A stretch of DNA of 64,000 nt from JASJCL01 sp050291585 (GCA_050291585.1 JBNKKA010000003.1:1-64000), one strand, 5' to 3'. Positions 26,245 to 34,599 are shown, numbered from the stretch's first letter. Notes: generated by a model from the letters alone, not told the origin. Numbers and translations: made by a program.

Positions 26245-26312
26245 GGGCCGTCAGCCCAAATGGGCCGTCAGCCCAAACGGGCCGTCAGCTCATATGGGGC
26301 GTCAGCCGTGGT
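26245..26312. repeat. Four tandem 17-bp repeats at the end of the RsbW-like gene
   Basis: Units begin at 26245, 26262, 26279 and 26296. The first two are GGGCCGTCAGCCCAAAT and GGGCCGTCAGCCCAAAC; the third and fourth diverge at the right end. A degenerate partial unit may precede them. The TCA of the fourth unit is, on the minus strand, the TGA stop codon of the RsbW-like gene. This is a minisatellite that probably grew by slippage in the intergenic space. Confidence 0.85.
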
Positions 26313-26766
26313 TTGCCAGGATTTGGCATTTATCAGAACCGTTATCGTTATTGAAACGCTTGGTTATCTTGACGATATTTTTCTCTCCCGTTCGCTCGTA
26401 GCTGATCTGGTCGGCAAATTTACGGGCGAAAAAGACACCTAAACCGCCCACCTCTCGATCCTCGATATCGGCCTCGATACAGGGGGGATTGGCGCTCAGC
26501 GGGTTGAAAGGGATCCCGTCGTCTTCGATTTCGATGTGCAATTGATCGGGTTCGCAGCGGATGCGCAGGAGCACATCGTGGTCACCGCCATCGCGGTAGG
26601 CGTAGCTGATGATGTTGGTGAAGAGCTCCTCCAGCACCAGGTTGGTTTCGCACTTACATTTGTTGGAGAAACCCAGCTGCCTGCGCAGGCTCTCGAGGGC
26701 GGCATTGATCGTATCGAGATCGGTGAGTCGATTTTTCAGTTTGAGTGTGAGCTTTTTCTCAGGCAT
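26302..26766 (-). CDS. RsbW-like serine kinase / anti-sigma factor (HATPase_c_2)
   Basis: I start this 154-residue protein at the ATG at 26766 (MPEKKLTLKLKNRLTDLDTI), with GAGGGA upstream. It has the N-box LVLEELFTNIISYAYRDGG and the G-box DREVGGLGVFFARKFADQI of the GHKL kinase fold, with EIEDDGIPFNP between. RsbW-type proteins phosphorylate their STAS antagonist and hold a sigma factor or other target. The STAS gene lies 158 bases further along the same strand. No sigma factor gene is visible, so the output may be the neighbouring ABC exporter or a distant target. Confidence 0.9.
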   Translation of the reverse strand: MPEKKLTLKLKNRLTDLDTINAALESLRRQLGFSNKCKCETNLVLEELFTNIISYAYRDGGDHDVLLRIRCEPDQLHIEIEDDGIPFNPLSANPPCIEADIEDREVGGLGVFFARKFADQISYERTGEKNIVKITKRFNNDNGSDKCQILANHG

Positions 26767-26845
26767 CTGCCGTCCCTCTGGGCCGTTACCTCCGAAGCCG
26801 TGCAAGACCTATCTCTGTACCCGAATTTTTGCCATGTTTTCTTGG

Positions 26846-27373
26846 TTAGAGCAAGCTTATTCCGATACCATGCTGACAGCTGCTGAGCCTGCCCTCCAGC
26901 TCTTTGAGAACCTGTTTCTCCCATTTGAGCACCCGCGTGACAATGATGGAGATGATTTTCGGGGTGATCTCGGGAAATTGTTCCGTGATTTTGGTGAATT
27001 TTTCGCGTGTCAGGACCAGGCAGTTCATGTCGGTTGCCGCCCGCAGGGAGAATAGCCGTGGCATGGGGCCCATGAGCGACAGGCTGCCGAAAAAAGATGC
27101 TTTGGGATAACGCCTGAGTATCACTTCACCTTCGGTTTCCCGCCGCAGCAGTTCCACATCGCCTTGTAGGGTGAAATAGGCACAGCCATCGTCGTCGCCC
27201 TGGCGGAAGAGAAAATCACCCGCCTTGAAGCCTTCACGGGTGCAGAGGTAGGCAAAGAGCTTGACAACCTCGAGGGGGAGGCCGGCGAAGAAGTGGACCT
27301 CGCGCAGAATGCTGATGTTGTCGGTGATCTCACAAGAAGCGCCGGGGCTAAGATTTTCCGAATTCGAGCTCAT
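26846..27373 (-). CDS. Cyclic-nucleotide-binding-domain protein
   Basis: The 175-residue protein is a single cNMP-binding beta-barrel: FFAGLPLEVVKLFAYLC, then GDFLFRQGDDDGCAYFTLQG and VILRRYPKASFFGSLSLMG. The phosphate-binding cassette FGSLSLMGPMPRLFSLRA keeps the 'FGE.sL....R.a' form, with Ser replacing the usual Glu. There is no DNA-binding domain, so it is a regulatory subunit rather than a Crp-type regulator. It overlaps the ABC exporter gene by 26 bases and may regulate it directly. Confidence 0.88.
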   Translation of the reverse strand: MSSNSENLSPGASCEITDNISILREVHFFAGLPLEVVKLFAYLCTREGFKAGDFLFRQGDDDGCAYFTLQGDVELLRRETEGEVILRRYPKASFFGSLSLMGPMPRLFSLRAATDMNCLVLTREKFTKITEQFPEITPKIISIIVTRVLKWEKQVLKELEGRLSSCQHGIGISLL

Positions 27374-29849
27374 AGAGTTGTCCCTCCTTGGCGATCAGTT
27401 CGTCGTATGTACCCATCTCGACAATCTTGCCCGCTTTCATTACGGCGACCTTGTCGTAGTTTTTTATGATGTCGAGGCGATGCACAACGGCAATGAGGGT
27501 GCTTGTGCCTTTGTAGTGGTTCTCGATGATGTTCTGGATGCGTCCCTGGGACGTGTTGTCCAGGGCGGCCGTAGCTTCATCCATGATCATGATGCGCGGG
27601 TGCTTGAGAAAGACTCGTGCGATGGCCAGTTTCTGCCGTTGTCCGCCGGAGAGTTTGTCACCGCCACGGCCCACGTTGTACTGCATACCGATGGCCACGG
27701 CAGCCTCCAGGAAGTCCTCTTCGATGAGCAGTTGGATGATGCTCTGGTAGATTCGTTCGCGGGCCTGGGTCTGCTGGGCTTTGGTTTTACCGAAGAGGAT
27801 GTTGTTGAGGATGGTCTGGCCGTAGCTGTACTCGTCCAGGCGGTAGAAAGTGACCGCATCGGGCATGCGGGTTTCGATGCGTTCCCGGAAGAGGGCGCGG
27901 CCCTCCAGAATCAATCGCTCCAGCAGATCATCCAGAGCCACCATTTTGTGGATGCCGGGGGTGAAGCGCAGGGCCACGGAGAGCAGCTGGCGATGGATCT
28001 CGTCGTTGAGCTGATGCAGATTGCGATTCCGCAATTGGTTGACCACCGTCTTGTAGGCGTCCAGTTCGAAGGGCTCTAGCGGGCTTTGCTTGAAGAAGAG
28101 TTCATCAGGGGGCAGGTTGCCGAGGAGATCGACGATCTGTCTCGTCAGTTGTTCCCCAAGGGCCAGCAGCGGGCGGGTGAGGTCGGCTTCATCGAGAAAG
28201 TTCCGAAAGAACTCATTTGTCAGCAGCTTCTCTCCGCACAGACCATTGTCCTTGGCGGTGCCAAAGATGAGGTTGTCCTCGATGCTGGAGTGATAAAGAT
28301 ATTGGGTTTCGTCAAAGAACTCCACCCATTCGCTGAGATCGTCCCCGTAGTCTTGGCGAAAGTTGTTGCGCACCCGGATCACGGCGTTCACTAGCTCGGG
28401 GCGATCGCCCGGGGCGATGATGGTGTTGAGGCCGAAGCGCAGTACGTCGATGAAGATGCCGGCCTGCTGGATGGCGGCGATCATATCGTCCAGGGCCGGA
28501 GGCGGTCCGCCGTCATGCTGAGCCGCGTAAGCGTAGAGGAGGTTCTCTTCGATGCTGCCCTGGAAGATAAAGGGGCTCTGGGAGACGAAGCCAACATTTG
28601 CAGCGATATCCTGTTTGGAAAGCTCGGCGATCTCATGCCCACCGATGGTGGCGCGTCCCTCGTCATATTGATAGAGCTGGCCCAGGCAGAGGGCCAAGGT
28701 GCTCTTGCCACTACCGGAGAATCCCACCAGGGCGAGGTGTTCACCGGGCTCCAAGGTCAGGTTGATCTTGTCCAGTAGACGGATACCGTCCCGGGTGATG
28801 AAGCTCAGGTCCTTGACCGCGATGCCTTTTTCCAGTTCGTATGGGGGGCGTCCCTCGGTCAGGAGGCGGTGTTCTGGCCGGGCGTTGAACATGGCCATGG
28901 TGCGTTCGTAGCTGACGCGTCCATCCTGATAAACCTGGTAAAATTCGATTAATTCCCGCCAGGGATCGTAGAGCTTCTCCTGGGCGGAGAGAAAGGCCAC
29001 CAGGGCGCCCAACTCTAGCCGCCCCTTGATGGTCAGCCAGCCCCCCAGGACGAAGACCAGAAAAGGGCCCAGGCTGGTGAAGAAGTTGTTGGTGCCTTTG
29101 ATGGCGAAGCGGTAGAGGCTCCAGGTGATGCGGATTTTGAGGAGGCGCTTGACGATGCGGTCGAACTTGCGGTTTTCGATCTTGTAGGCGCCGTTGGCCT
29201 GGATTTCGTGGATACCGCCGATGGATTCGGAGATGCGGCTGGAGAGTTTGCGCGAGGCGTCCACGCGCTGCATGTTGGCCTGATTGACCTTGCGCTGCAG
29301 CAGGGGCACCAGGAAGAGCACCAAGGGGTAGATGCTGAGGGAGAGGGCCGCTAGCCAGAGGTTGAGCCAGGCCAGATAGGCGGCGAAGGTCACCAGGGTC
29401 AACACGTTGCTCAGGGGCACCGCCACGGCCATGCCGATGTAGTTGCCCGGCAGGGTCAGTTCGTTGATGATGGCGTTGACCACCGCTCCGGGCTGGATGT
29501 TGCGGTAGTAGGTCAGGGGCAGGGTGAGGGCATGATGATAGAGCTCCTCGCGCATCTTGGCCGTGGAGCGCTGGCTGATAACAGCCTGGAGGGCGTTCAT
29601 GGCGAATTTCAACCCATTGGCGGTCACCACCGCCGCCAAGTAAAAACCGCAGTAGAGAAAGAGCAGGTCGATCTTGCGCAGGTTGATGGCTTCGTTGATG
29701 ATGCGCTTCTGCATCTCCAGGGGCAAGACTCTGGCGAAGACGACGCCGATGATGACCACCACCAGGGCGACCTGCAATGGGGTGATGCCGGCCGCAAAGA
29801 TCCATGACCGTAGAGGGCGGTCCACAACCGTACGGTTTTCCTTGGCCAT
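27348..29849 (-). CDS. ABC exporter (fused membrane and ATPase domains) with a ~240-residue ATPase insertion
   Basis: The 833-residue protein has a six-helix type-I exporter membrane domain (about 1-320) and an ATPase domain with Walker A GFSGSGKST (Lys382), Q-loop VSQSPFIFQ, signature LSGGQRQK (733-740), Walker B IMIMDEATAALD and switch His in AVVHRLD. Q-loop and signature are normally 50-60 residues apart; here about 300. The post-Q-loop motif appears three times: GSIEENLLYAY (431), SSIEDNLIFGT (521) and QTILNNILFGK (678). The segment between copies is helical and mostly unlike any domain I know. The substrate is unknown. It is divergent from the SpoIIE gene at 30061. Confidence 0.88.
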   Translation of the reverse strand: MAKENRTVVDRPLRSWIFAAGITPLQVALVVVIIGVVFARVLPLEMQKRIINEAINLRKIDLLFLYCGFYLAAVVTANGLKFAMNALQAVISQRSTAKMREELYHHALTLPLTYYRNIQPGAVVNAIINELTLPGNYIGMAVAVPLSNVLTLVTFAAYLAWLNLWLAALSLSIYPLVLFLVPLLQRKVNQANMQRVDASRKLSSRISESIGGIHEIQANGAYKIENRKFDRIVKRLLKIRITWSLYRFAIKGTNNFFTSLGPFLVFVLGGWLTIKGRLELGALVAFLSAQEKLYDPWRELIEFYQVYQDGRVSYERTMAMFNARPEHRLLTEGRPPYELEKGIAVKDLSFITRDGIRLLDKINLTLEPGEHLALVGFSGSGKSTLALCLGQLYQYDEGRATIGGHEIAELSKQDIAANVGFVSQSPFIFQGSIEENLLYAYAAQHDGGPPPALDDMIAAIQQAGIFIDVLRFGLNTIIAPGDRPELVNAVIRVRNNFRQDYGDDLSEWVEFFDETQYLYHSSIEDNLIFGTAKDNGLCGEKLLTNEFFRNFLDEADLTRPLLALGEQLTRQIVDLLGNLPPDELFFKQSPLEPFELDAYKTVVNQLRNRNLHQLNDEIHRQLLSVALRFTPGIHKMVALDDLLERLILEGRALFRERIETRMPDAVTFYRLDEYSYGQTILNNILFGKTKAQQTQARERIYQSIIQLLIEEDFLEAAVAIGMQYNVGRGGDKLSGGQRQKLAIARVFLKHPRIMIMDEATAALDNTSQGRIQNIIENHYKGTSTLIAVVHRLDIIKNYDKVAVMKAGKIVEMGTYDELIAKEGQLYELEFGKS

Positions 29850-29919
29850 CTAATACTCCCATCACTGGGGTGGGTTGATTCATTCCCAAAAAATACATTC
29901 ACAAGCTACAGCAAATAAA

Positions 29920-29940
29920 GCATTTTGCAAGTAAAAATGC
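29920..29940. promoter_or_regulatory. Inverted repeat between the divergent ABC and phosphatase genes
   Basis: GCATTTT and AAAATGC form 7-bp arms around the 7-base spacer GCAAGTA. It lies about 70 bases before the ABC exporter ATG and 120 before the phosphatase ATG, in an AT-rich stretch. It could be an operator for both genes. Confidence 0.35.
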
Positions 29941-30060
29941 ACCTGCAGGAGCCCTTGTTTTGCATCATATCCAATAGTTATGTTAAAAGCTAGGCTGATG
30001 CTTGGGCCGCCCGCGAGCGGCCTGATGCGTTTTGGGATCCGACGGGAGGAAAACGACGCC

Positions 30061-32223
30061 ATGCGTTATCAGTGGAAGCTGCTGCTATTGCTCCTGGCTT
30101 TGGCCATGGGGCCAATGGCCGTGATGCGGCCCTTTGGCCTGCATGCCATTCAAGACCTGGGGCAGACCCTGGTCTCCAGTACCCAGGAAAGTTTGCTGCG
30201 GCAGACCCAAGACCGGTTGCGCCTCATTGTCGCAGGCTACTCGGAGGTGTTGCGCACCTCCCGCACCCATGCGGTAGCCTCGATCCAATTGCAGGCCCAG
30301 GAGGTGGAACAGCTCATGGCCCGGGCGGCGCCCCCGTCCCAGCCGCTGTTCGTGGCCGGACGTCTGGGGGGGGGCGATCCCATTCCGGATCTCACGCCCT
30401 CGGATATCCATATCAAGCGGGGGCGCGCCGGTCATGTCCGCTCCCTGCCGGTTTCCTATCGTACGCCGGTTTTCAAGTTCTCCCCAGGGGTCGACCCGGC
30501 CGCCCTTGACTCGGATTGTCAGCGTCTGGCCGGGATGGCCGCTTTTTGGCAGACCATCGCCACGCAAGAGCACTCCATCGCCCTCTGGCATTTCGTAACC
30601 TTGGACAGCGGCGTCCATATGACCTTTCCGGGGCACGACAGTTTTCCCCGGCGGCTGGACCCCCGGGAGCGGTTTTCCTCAAACCGGCTGCCTCCCCATG
30701 AGATTTCGTGGGTCGGTCCCTACTTGGACCCGGTCACCCGCCAGGTGGTCACCGCCGCCGTTCGTCCCATTAAGGGACCCTCCGGGGCGATTGTCGGCGT
30801 AACCGGGATGGTATTGCCCATCAACAACCTGATGGAGCGTCCTTTTCTCATCGAGAATCTGCCTGTGGGCACCGCCCCTTTCATCTGCCATCTGGAGGGG
30901 GAGGATGCACCGGTCGGGGAGCGCCTGCGAATCATGGCCCGCCAGGAACATAGCGAGCAGGACCTCCAGAAAAATGTCCCGCGGGCCCCTCGGCACTGGG
31001 GGATGCTTATGGAACCGGAATGGCTCGCCGGAGACGATGCCGCCGGGTTCGAAGCCATGCTGAAGGATATCGCCGACGAAAAGGAGAATATGCGCCGCAT
31101 GGATTGGAAGGGGGCCGACAGCCTGTGGACATACGGGGTCACCCATCCCGGCACGGTACTGGTCCTCGTCACCCCCTACGCGGGCATCAATCAGATGACG
31201 GCGGCCGCTGATCGCAAAGCAGCCAATGATGTCCAGCGAATCGCCCGTTCGACCCTGTTCTTCCTGACCGCCGTCTGCGGGGTGACCATCATCTTGGCGA
31301 TTCTGTTCGCAAAGACCGTCACCCGACCCTTGAAACGACTCAGCGATGGGGCCCAGCGTCTGGCCGCCGGCGACTTCAACGCGCGCGTCGAGGTGCACAG
31401 CCGTGACGAGTTCGGGCAGATGGCCAAGATCTTCAATCAGGTGGGGCCGGAGTTGAAGGCCCACTACGATCTGCGACGCTCCCTGGATCTGGCCCGTGAG
31501 GTGCAGCAGAATCTCCTGCCCAAGGATCAACCCCAGGTGGCCGGGCTGGATGTCCATGGTCAGAGCCGCTACTGCGATCAGACCGGCGGCGACTATTACG
31601 ATTACCTGGTGATGGGCCCGCCCGAGTCCCCCCGTCTGATAGTGATCGTAGGGGATGTGGCCGGCCACGGTATTTCGTCGGCCCTCTTGATGGCTACAGC
31701 CAGGGCCCTCATTCGTCAGCGCCTCAGCCTCGAGGGTCGACTCGCCGAAAAGTTGGCGGAGGTAAACCGATTCCTCTGTGAAGATGTGGGTGATTCCGGC
31801 CAGTTCATGACCCTTTTCGTTGCGGAGATCGATCCGGTCGATGGCCGACTGCTCTGGGTGCGGGCCGGTCACGAACCCGGCTGGCGCTACGACCCCACGA
31901 CGGACACTTTTGAAACCGTGGCGGGGCAGGGAGTGCCCATGGGGGCGATGGAAGCTTCGGTTTTCCAAGAGCAGGCTCTCCTCCTGAACAGCGATGATAT
32001 CCTCCTCATTGGCACCGACGGTATCTGGGAGGCCCTCAACCCCGCCGGGGCCATGTTCGGTAAGAAACGCCTGGAGGCGCTGGTGCGCGGCCATGCCCAT
32101 CTGTCGGCGCGCGCCATCGTCGAGGCCGTAATGACAGAGCTGGATACTTTTCGCCAGGGGGCCACGGTGGTGGATGATGCGACCTTGGTCGTGGTCAAGC
32201 GCACGGCGGGGCTCCCGATCTGA
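30061..32223 (+). CDS. Membrane-bound SpoIIE/PP2C phosphatase with extracytoplasmic sensor and HAMP domain
   Basis: The 720-residue protein starts at ATG 30061 after GGGAGGAAAA. Helix 1 is at 5-25, a periplasmic Cache-like sensor spans about 30-390, helix 2 is near 397-420, and HAMP (TRPLKRLSDGAQRLAAGDF) follows. The PP2C domain has GGDYYDYLVM, GDVAGHGISSALLMATARA and LIGTDGIWEAL, with metal-binding aspartates intact. SpoIIE enzymes dephosphorylate the STAS protein of partner-switching systems. It is divergent from the ABC-cNMP-RsbW-STAS genes and is the likely signal input. Confidence 0.92.
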   Translation: MRYQWKLLLLLLALAMGPMAVMRPFGLHAIQDLGQTLVSSTQESLLRQTQDRLRLIVAGYSEVLRTSRTHAVASIQLQAQEVEQLMARAAPPSQPLFVAGRLGGGDPIPDLTPSDIHIKRGRAGHVRSLPVSYRTPVFKFSPGVDPAALDSDCQRLAGMAAFWQTIATQEHSIALWHFVTLDSGVHMTFPGHDSFPRRLDPRERFSSNRLPPHEISWVGPYLDPVTRQVVTAAVRPIKGPSGAIVGVTGMVLPINNLMERPFLIENLPVGTAPFICHLEGEDAPVGERLRIMARQEHSEQDLQKNVPRAPRHWGMLMEPEWLAGDDAAGFEAMLKDIADEKENMRRMDWKGADSLWTYGVTHPGTVLVLVTPYAGINQMTAAADRKAANDVQRIARSTLFFLTAVCGVTIILAILFAKTVTRPLKRLSDGAQRLAAGDFNARVEVHSRDEFGQMAKIFNQVGPELKAHYDLRRSLDLAREVQQNLLPKDQPQVAGLDVHGQSRYCDQTGGDYYDYLVMGPPESPRLIVIVGDVAGHGISSALLMATARALIRQRLSLEGRLAEKLAEVNRFLCEDVGDSGQFMTLFVAEIDPVDGRLLWVRAGHEPGWRYDPTTDTFETVAGQGVPMGAMEASVFQEQALLLNSDDILLIGTDGIWEALNPAGAMFGKKRLEALVRGHAHLSARAIVEAVMTELDTFRQGATVVDDATLVVVKRTAGLPI

Positions 32224-32273
32224 TCAGCTGTTCGCACCAAGAGGGTGCGCCTATGAGGCAGACACCGCAATAA

Positions 32274-32289
32274 ATGAACCAGAGTTCAT
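32274..32289. promoter_or_regulatory. Operator-like dyad ATGAAC-N4-GTTCAT, copy 1
   Basis: ATGAACCAGAGTTCAT has perfect 6-bp arms around a 4-base spacer. A second, near-identical dyad lies exactly 140 bases downstream. Confidence 0.5.
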
Positions 32290-32413
32290 ATCTATTGGTT
32301 CGTAGCCCCTCGTTCACTATCTTTTCAAGCCCTCATTTAATAGCAGTATTATATTAGTTCTTTTTTAGGGCCCGGGTTTTTTTGCTTGACAGAGACCGGA
32401 ATTTTTGGAAGAA

Positions 32414-32429
32414 ATGAATTATGGTTCAT
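32414..32429. promoter_or_regulatory. Operator-like dyad ATGAAT-N4-GTTCAT, copy 2
   Basis: ATGAATTATGGTTCAT matches copy 1 in both arms except for one base. It lies just downstream of a TTGACA at 32386 and 113 bases before the lipoprotein ATG. Confidence 0.5.
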
Positions 32430-32541
32430 TATTCATGTTGGGTTTGCTCCTCGCCCTTATCTCATTGACAAGGTCTGAACGCTGGCAGGCCCCACCAACT
32501 AAAAAACTGTTTAGGGTCTGTTTTTATTCAAAGGAGAAAAA

Positions 32542-32796
32542 ATGAAAAAGCTTGTCCTGATTGCCATGTGTGCCGCCCTGTTGCTTCTGTCCGCCTGTAG
32601 CTGGAGCAATGAAGCCTATTATGCAGAGAATCCCATGACCGCCGATGAGCTAGTCGCCAAATGGGGCCAGCCCAGCCAGGTTGTGAAGATGGAGGATGGA
32701 TCCGAGAAGTGGACCATCGCCATGAACTGCAATGGTGCCAGCGATTTGTACTATGTTATCAAGGACGGCAAGGTAGTAAAATCCGGCGTGAATTAG
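32542..32796 (+). CDS. Small lipoprotein, BamE/SmpA-like
   Basis: The 84-residue protein has a signal with lipobox LSAC at about residues 16-19 (MKKLVLIAMCAALLLLSAC). A short domain follows: MTADELVAKWGQPSQVVKME, then GSEKWTIAMN and YYVIKDGKVVKSGVN. This 'W G x P ... y.i.dGkV...' pattern is the BamE/SmpA-like fold seen in small outer-membrane lipoproteins. AAAGGAGAAAAA precedes the ATG. It stands alone between two hairpin-bearing spacers. Confidence 0.8.
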   Translation: MKKLVLIAMCAALLLLSACSWSNEAYYAENPMTADELVAKWGQPSQVVKMEDGSEKWTIAMNCNGASDLYYVIKDGKVVKSGVN

Positions 32797-32803
32797 CGCC
32801 CCT

Positions 32804-32836
32804 CACCCGGGGCGGCTGTCGGCGTCGCCCCGGGTG
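32804..32836. terminator. GC-rich hairpin after the small lipoprotein gene
   Basis: An 11-bp perfect stem (32804-32814 with 32826-32836; ACCCGGGGCG core) has an 11-base loop. It begins 8 bases past the stop codon. The tail GTTTCCCCC is poor in T, so termination may be weak. It lies between convergent genes. Confidence 0.7.
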
Positions 32837-32883
32837 TTTCCCCCGTTTATCCTTCCTCAGGGATCATCAGCAATCACTTGATT

Positions 32884-34344
32884 TCAAGCGAGTTTTACCA
32901 CCACCAAGGTCAGATCGTCCTCAATGGCGAAGCCATCTCGGAATTGATCCACCGCATCCAGAATGAGTTGCTTGAGAGTGCCAGCATCTTCTTTGTGGTT
33001 GTCGATTATGATCTCCTTCAGCCGCTCGTGGCCGAAATAGTCACCATCGGCATTGCGGGTCTCATGGATGCCGTCGGTACCGATGAGAATGATGCTGTTG
33101 GCTGGCCAGTCGGTGGATTCGACAGTCTCATAGCTTTTGGTCTCATCCACTCCCAGGGCAATGCCCTTACCATTCATTTCCATGAATTTTCCGGCCTCGG
33201 GATCGTAGAATAGGGCGGGTTCATGCCCGGCGCGAGACCAGCGCAGGCGGCGGTTGGCCACATCGATCTCCAGAAAAAAAGCGGTGATAAAGCGACCCGT
33301 GGCCGCGTTGTCGCGGGTCAGATCCAGATTAACCGCTTTCATGAGGGTGGCCGGGTCGCTATAGTGGTGGGCGGCGAAGCGCATGAAGGCGCGTGCCGTG
33401 GCCATATGCAGGGCGGAACCGATGCCGTGGTCGGCGGCGTCTGCGACAATAATGCCCAGACGGTTTCCGGGCAGTTCTAAATAGTCGTAATAATCGCCAC
33501 CGGTCTCGTCGCAATAAAGGCTGGCCCCGGCCAGTTCGATCCCCTCAATTAATGGCGAGCTATGGGGGAGCAGGTTCTGCTGAACCTCCTCGGCTACTTT
33601 GAGGGCGTTGACCAGGCGGGAACGGTGGCGCAACCCGCGGATCATGGTGTTGGTGTGGCCGGCGATGAAGCCAAATTCATCGCTTGTGGTGACCGGTACT
33701 AGGCGGGATAGATCGCCGTTGCTGACTTTTTCCAGTACGTGGGTTTCGTTCTGGAAAAGCAGGCGCAGGTTTTTGGAATAGGAAAAGATCAGGTTGATCA
33801 CCATGCCCAAGAGGGCGATCATAATGAAGAGGACCTCTTCCAACACAGTTTGTTGGGCGATTTCCAGGCGTTCTGCGGTCTCGCCGACCTCGCCCAGCCA
33901 GGCGAAATCACGAAGAATCACTAAACTGATCACCAGGGTAACGCAGAGGGTGGCGACCACGGCGACCGCCGAAAAACGGCGTGTCATGGGATAGAGGCGT
34001 TTGGGTGGTGTTTCAACGCCAGCGGTGGTCTCGGCCTGTTGGATCAGCAGGCGCTCGCGGGCCAGGGCCGTGTCCAGAGCCAGAAAAAAACCCACGATCA
34101 GACAGCCCAATAGCAGGGTCAGGCCACTGCCTATAGGGAAACCGTGCACTACCAGGTTGAAGACCACCACGATGGCGCCCACCGCCAGGGTGAGGAGCAG
34201 ATCCATGCCAAACTGGCGTTTGGCCGCCTCAGTCGGAGCCGCGCTTGAGATGTACCGCGCTTCCAGCTTGGGGCGCACCAGAAAAGCCAAACCGAAGGGA
34301 AACAGAATCGAGGCCCCCAGCCACACGGGGGGCAAGGTTTCCAT
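32884..34344 (-). CDS. Polytopic membrane SpoIIE/PP2C phosphatase with HAMP-like linker
   Basis: The 486-residue protein has five likely membrane helices in its first 190 residues. A HAMP-like region follows (NETHVLEKVSNGDLSRLVPV). The PP2C domain from about 250 has GGDYYDYLEL, VADAADHGIGSALHMATARAF and LIGTDGIHETRN. There is no large extracytoplasmic sensor, unlike the phosphatase at 30061, so it may respond to a membrane state. It is the second SpoIIE enzyme near one STAS protein, which suggests two inputs to the same switch. It is convergent with the small lipoprotein gene. Confidence 0.92.
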   Translation of the reverse strand: METLPPVWLGASILFPFGLAFLVRPKLEARYISSAAPTEAAKRQFGMDLLLTLAVGAIVVVFNLVVHGFPIGSGLTLLLGCLIVGFFLALDTALARERLLIQQAETTAGVETPPKRLYPMTRRFSAVAVVATLCVTLVISLVILRDFAWLGEVGETAERLEIAQQTVLEEVLFIMIALLGMVINLIFSYSKNLRLLFQNETHVLEKVSNGDLSRLVPVTTSDEFGFIAGHTNTMIRGLRHRSRLVNALKVAEEVQQNLLPHSSPLIEGIELAGASLYCDETGGDYYDYLELPGNRLGIIVADAADHGIGSALHMATARAFMRFAAHHYSDPATLMKAVNLDLTRDNAATGRFITAFFLEIDVANRRLRWSRAGHEPALFYDPEAGKFMEMNGKGIALGVDETKSYETVESTDWPANSIILIGTDGIHETRNADGDYFGHERLKEIIIDNHKEDAGTLKQLILDAVDQFRDGFAIEDDLTLVVVKLA

Positions 34345-34502
34345 GAAGGGTCAGACTTGACCGCCATAGATGGTCAATGCCGCTGTAGCGAACAGATAGT
34401 GGAAAAGGATGCGAACCATAGGTCCCCCCTGCTTGGGCATGGTAATGTGCCATGGCGGCACATGGTCAATGAGGCCTCGTGTCGGTCGGAGGCAGGTTTG
34501 TT

Positions 34503-34532
34503 TTGACAAGCGTTTCTCATTGAGAATATATA
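34503..34532 (+). promoter_or_regulatory. Sigma-70 promoter with an operator-like palindrome in the spacer
   Basis: TTGACA (34503-34508) and TATATA (34527-34532) are 18 bases apart. The spacer and edge contain TTCTCATTGAGAA (34514-34526), a 13-bp palindrome where a repressor would block the polymerase. It points to the DUF2065-queA-tgt genes. Confidence 0.65.
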
Positions 34533-34563
34533 GCCGCTTTCCAGCATCCACAAGTTTTCGCCT

Positions 34564-34585
34564 AAACTGAGAAGTTGCTCAGTTT
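34564..34585. promoter_or_regulatory. Inverted repeat in the leader of the DUF2065-queA genes
   Basis: AAACTGAG and CTCAGTTT form 8-bp arms around AAGTTG. It ends 14 bases before the DUF2065 ATG and downstream of the promoter, so it can fold as an mRNA hairpin near the ribosome site or act as an operator. Confidence 0.5.
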
Positions 34586-34599
34586 GAATTCAGAATCCT

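Larger units (their letters stand above)
32224..32541. other. Intergenic region before the small lipoprotein gene
   Basis: These 318 bases are AT-rich compared with the genes. They hold two copies of an ATGAAC-like dyad (listed separately) and a TTGACA at 32386-32391 without a good -10 hexamer at the right distance. No gene is seen. Confidence 0.5.

Noticed and set aside
26302..26805. Longer start for the RsbW-like protein at 26805
   Set aside because: The extra residues (MHGFGGNGPEGRQ) look non-coding; the start at 26766 gives a ribosome site and the usual domain boundary.
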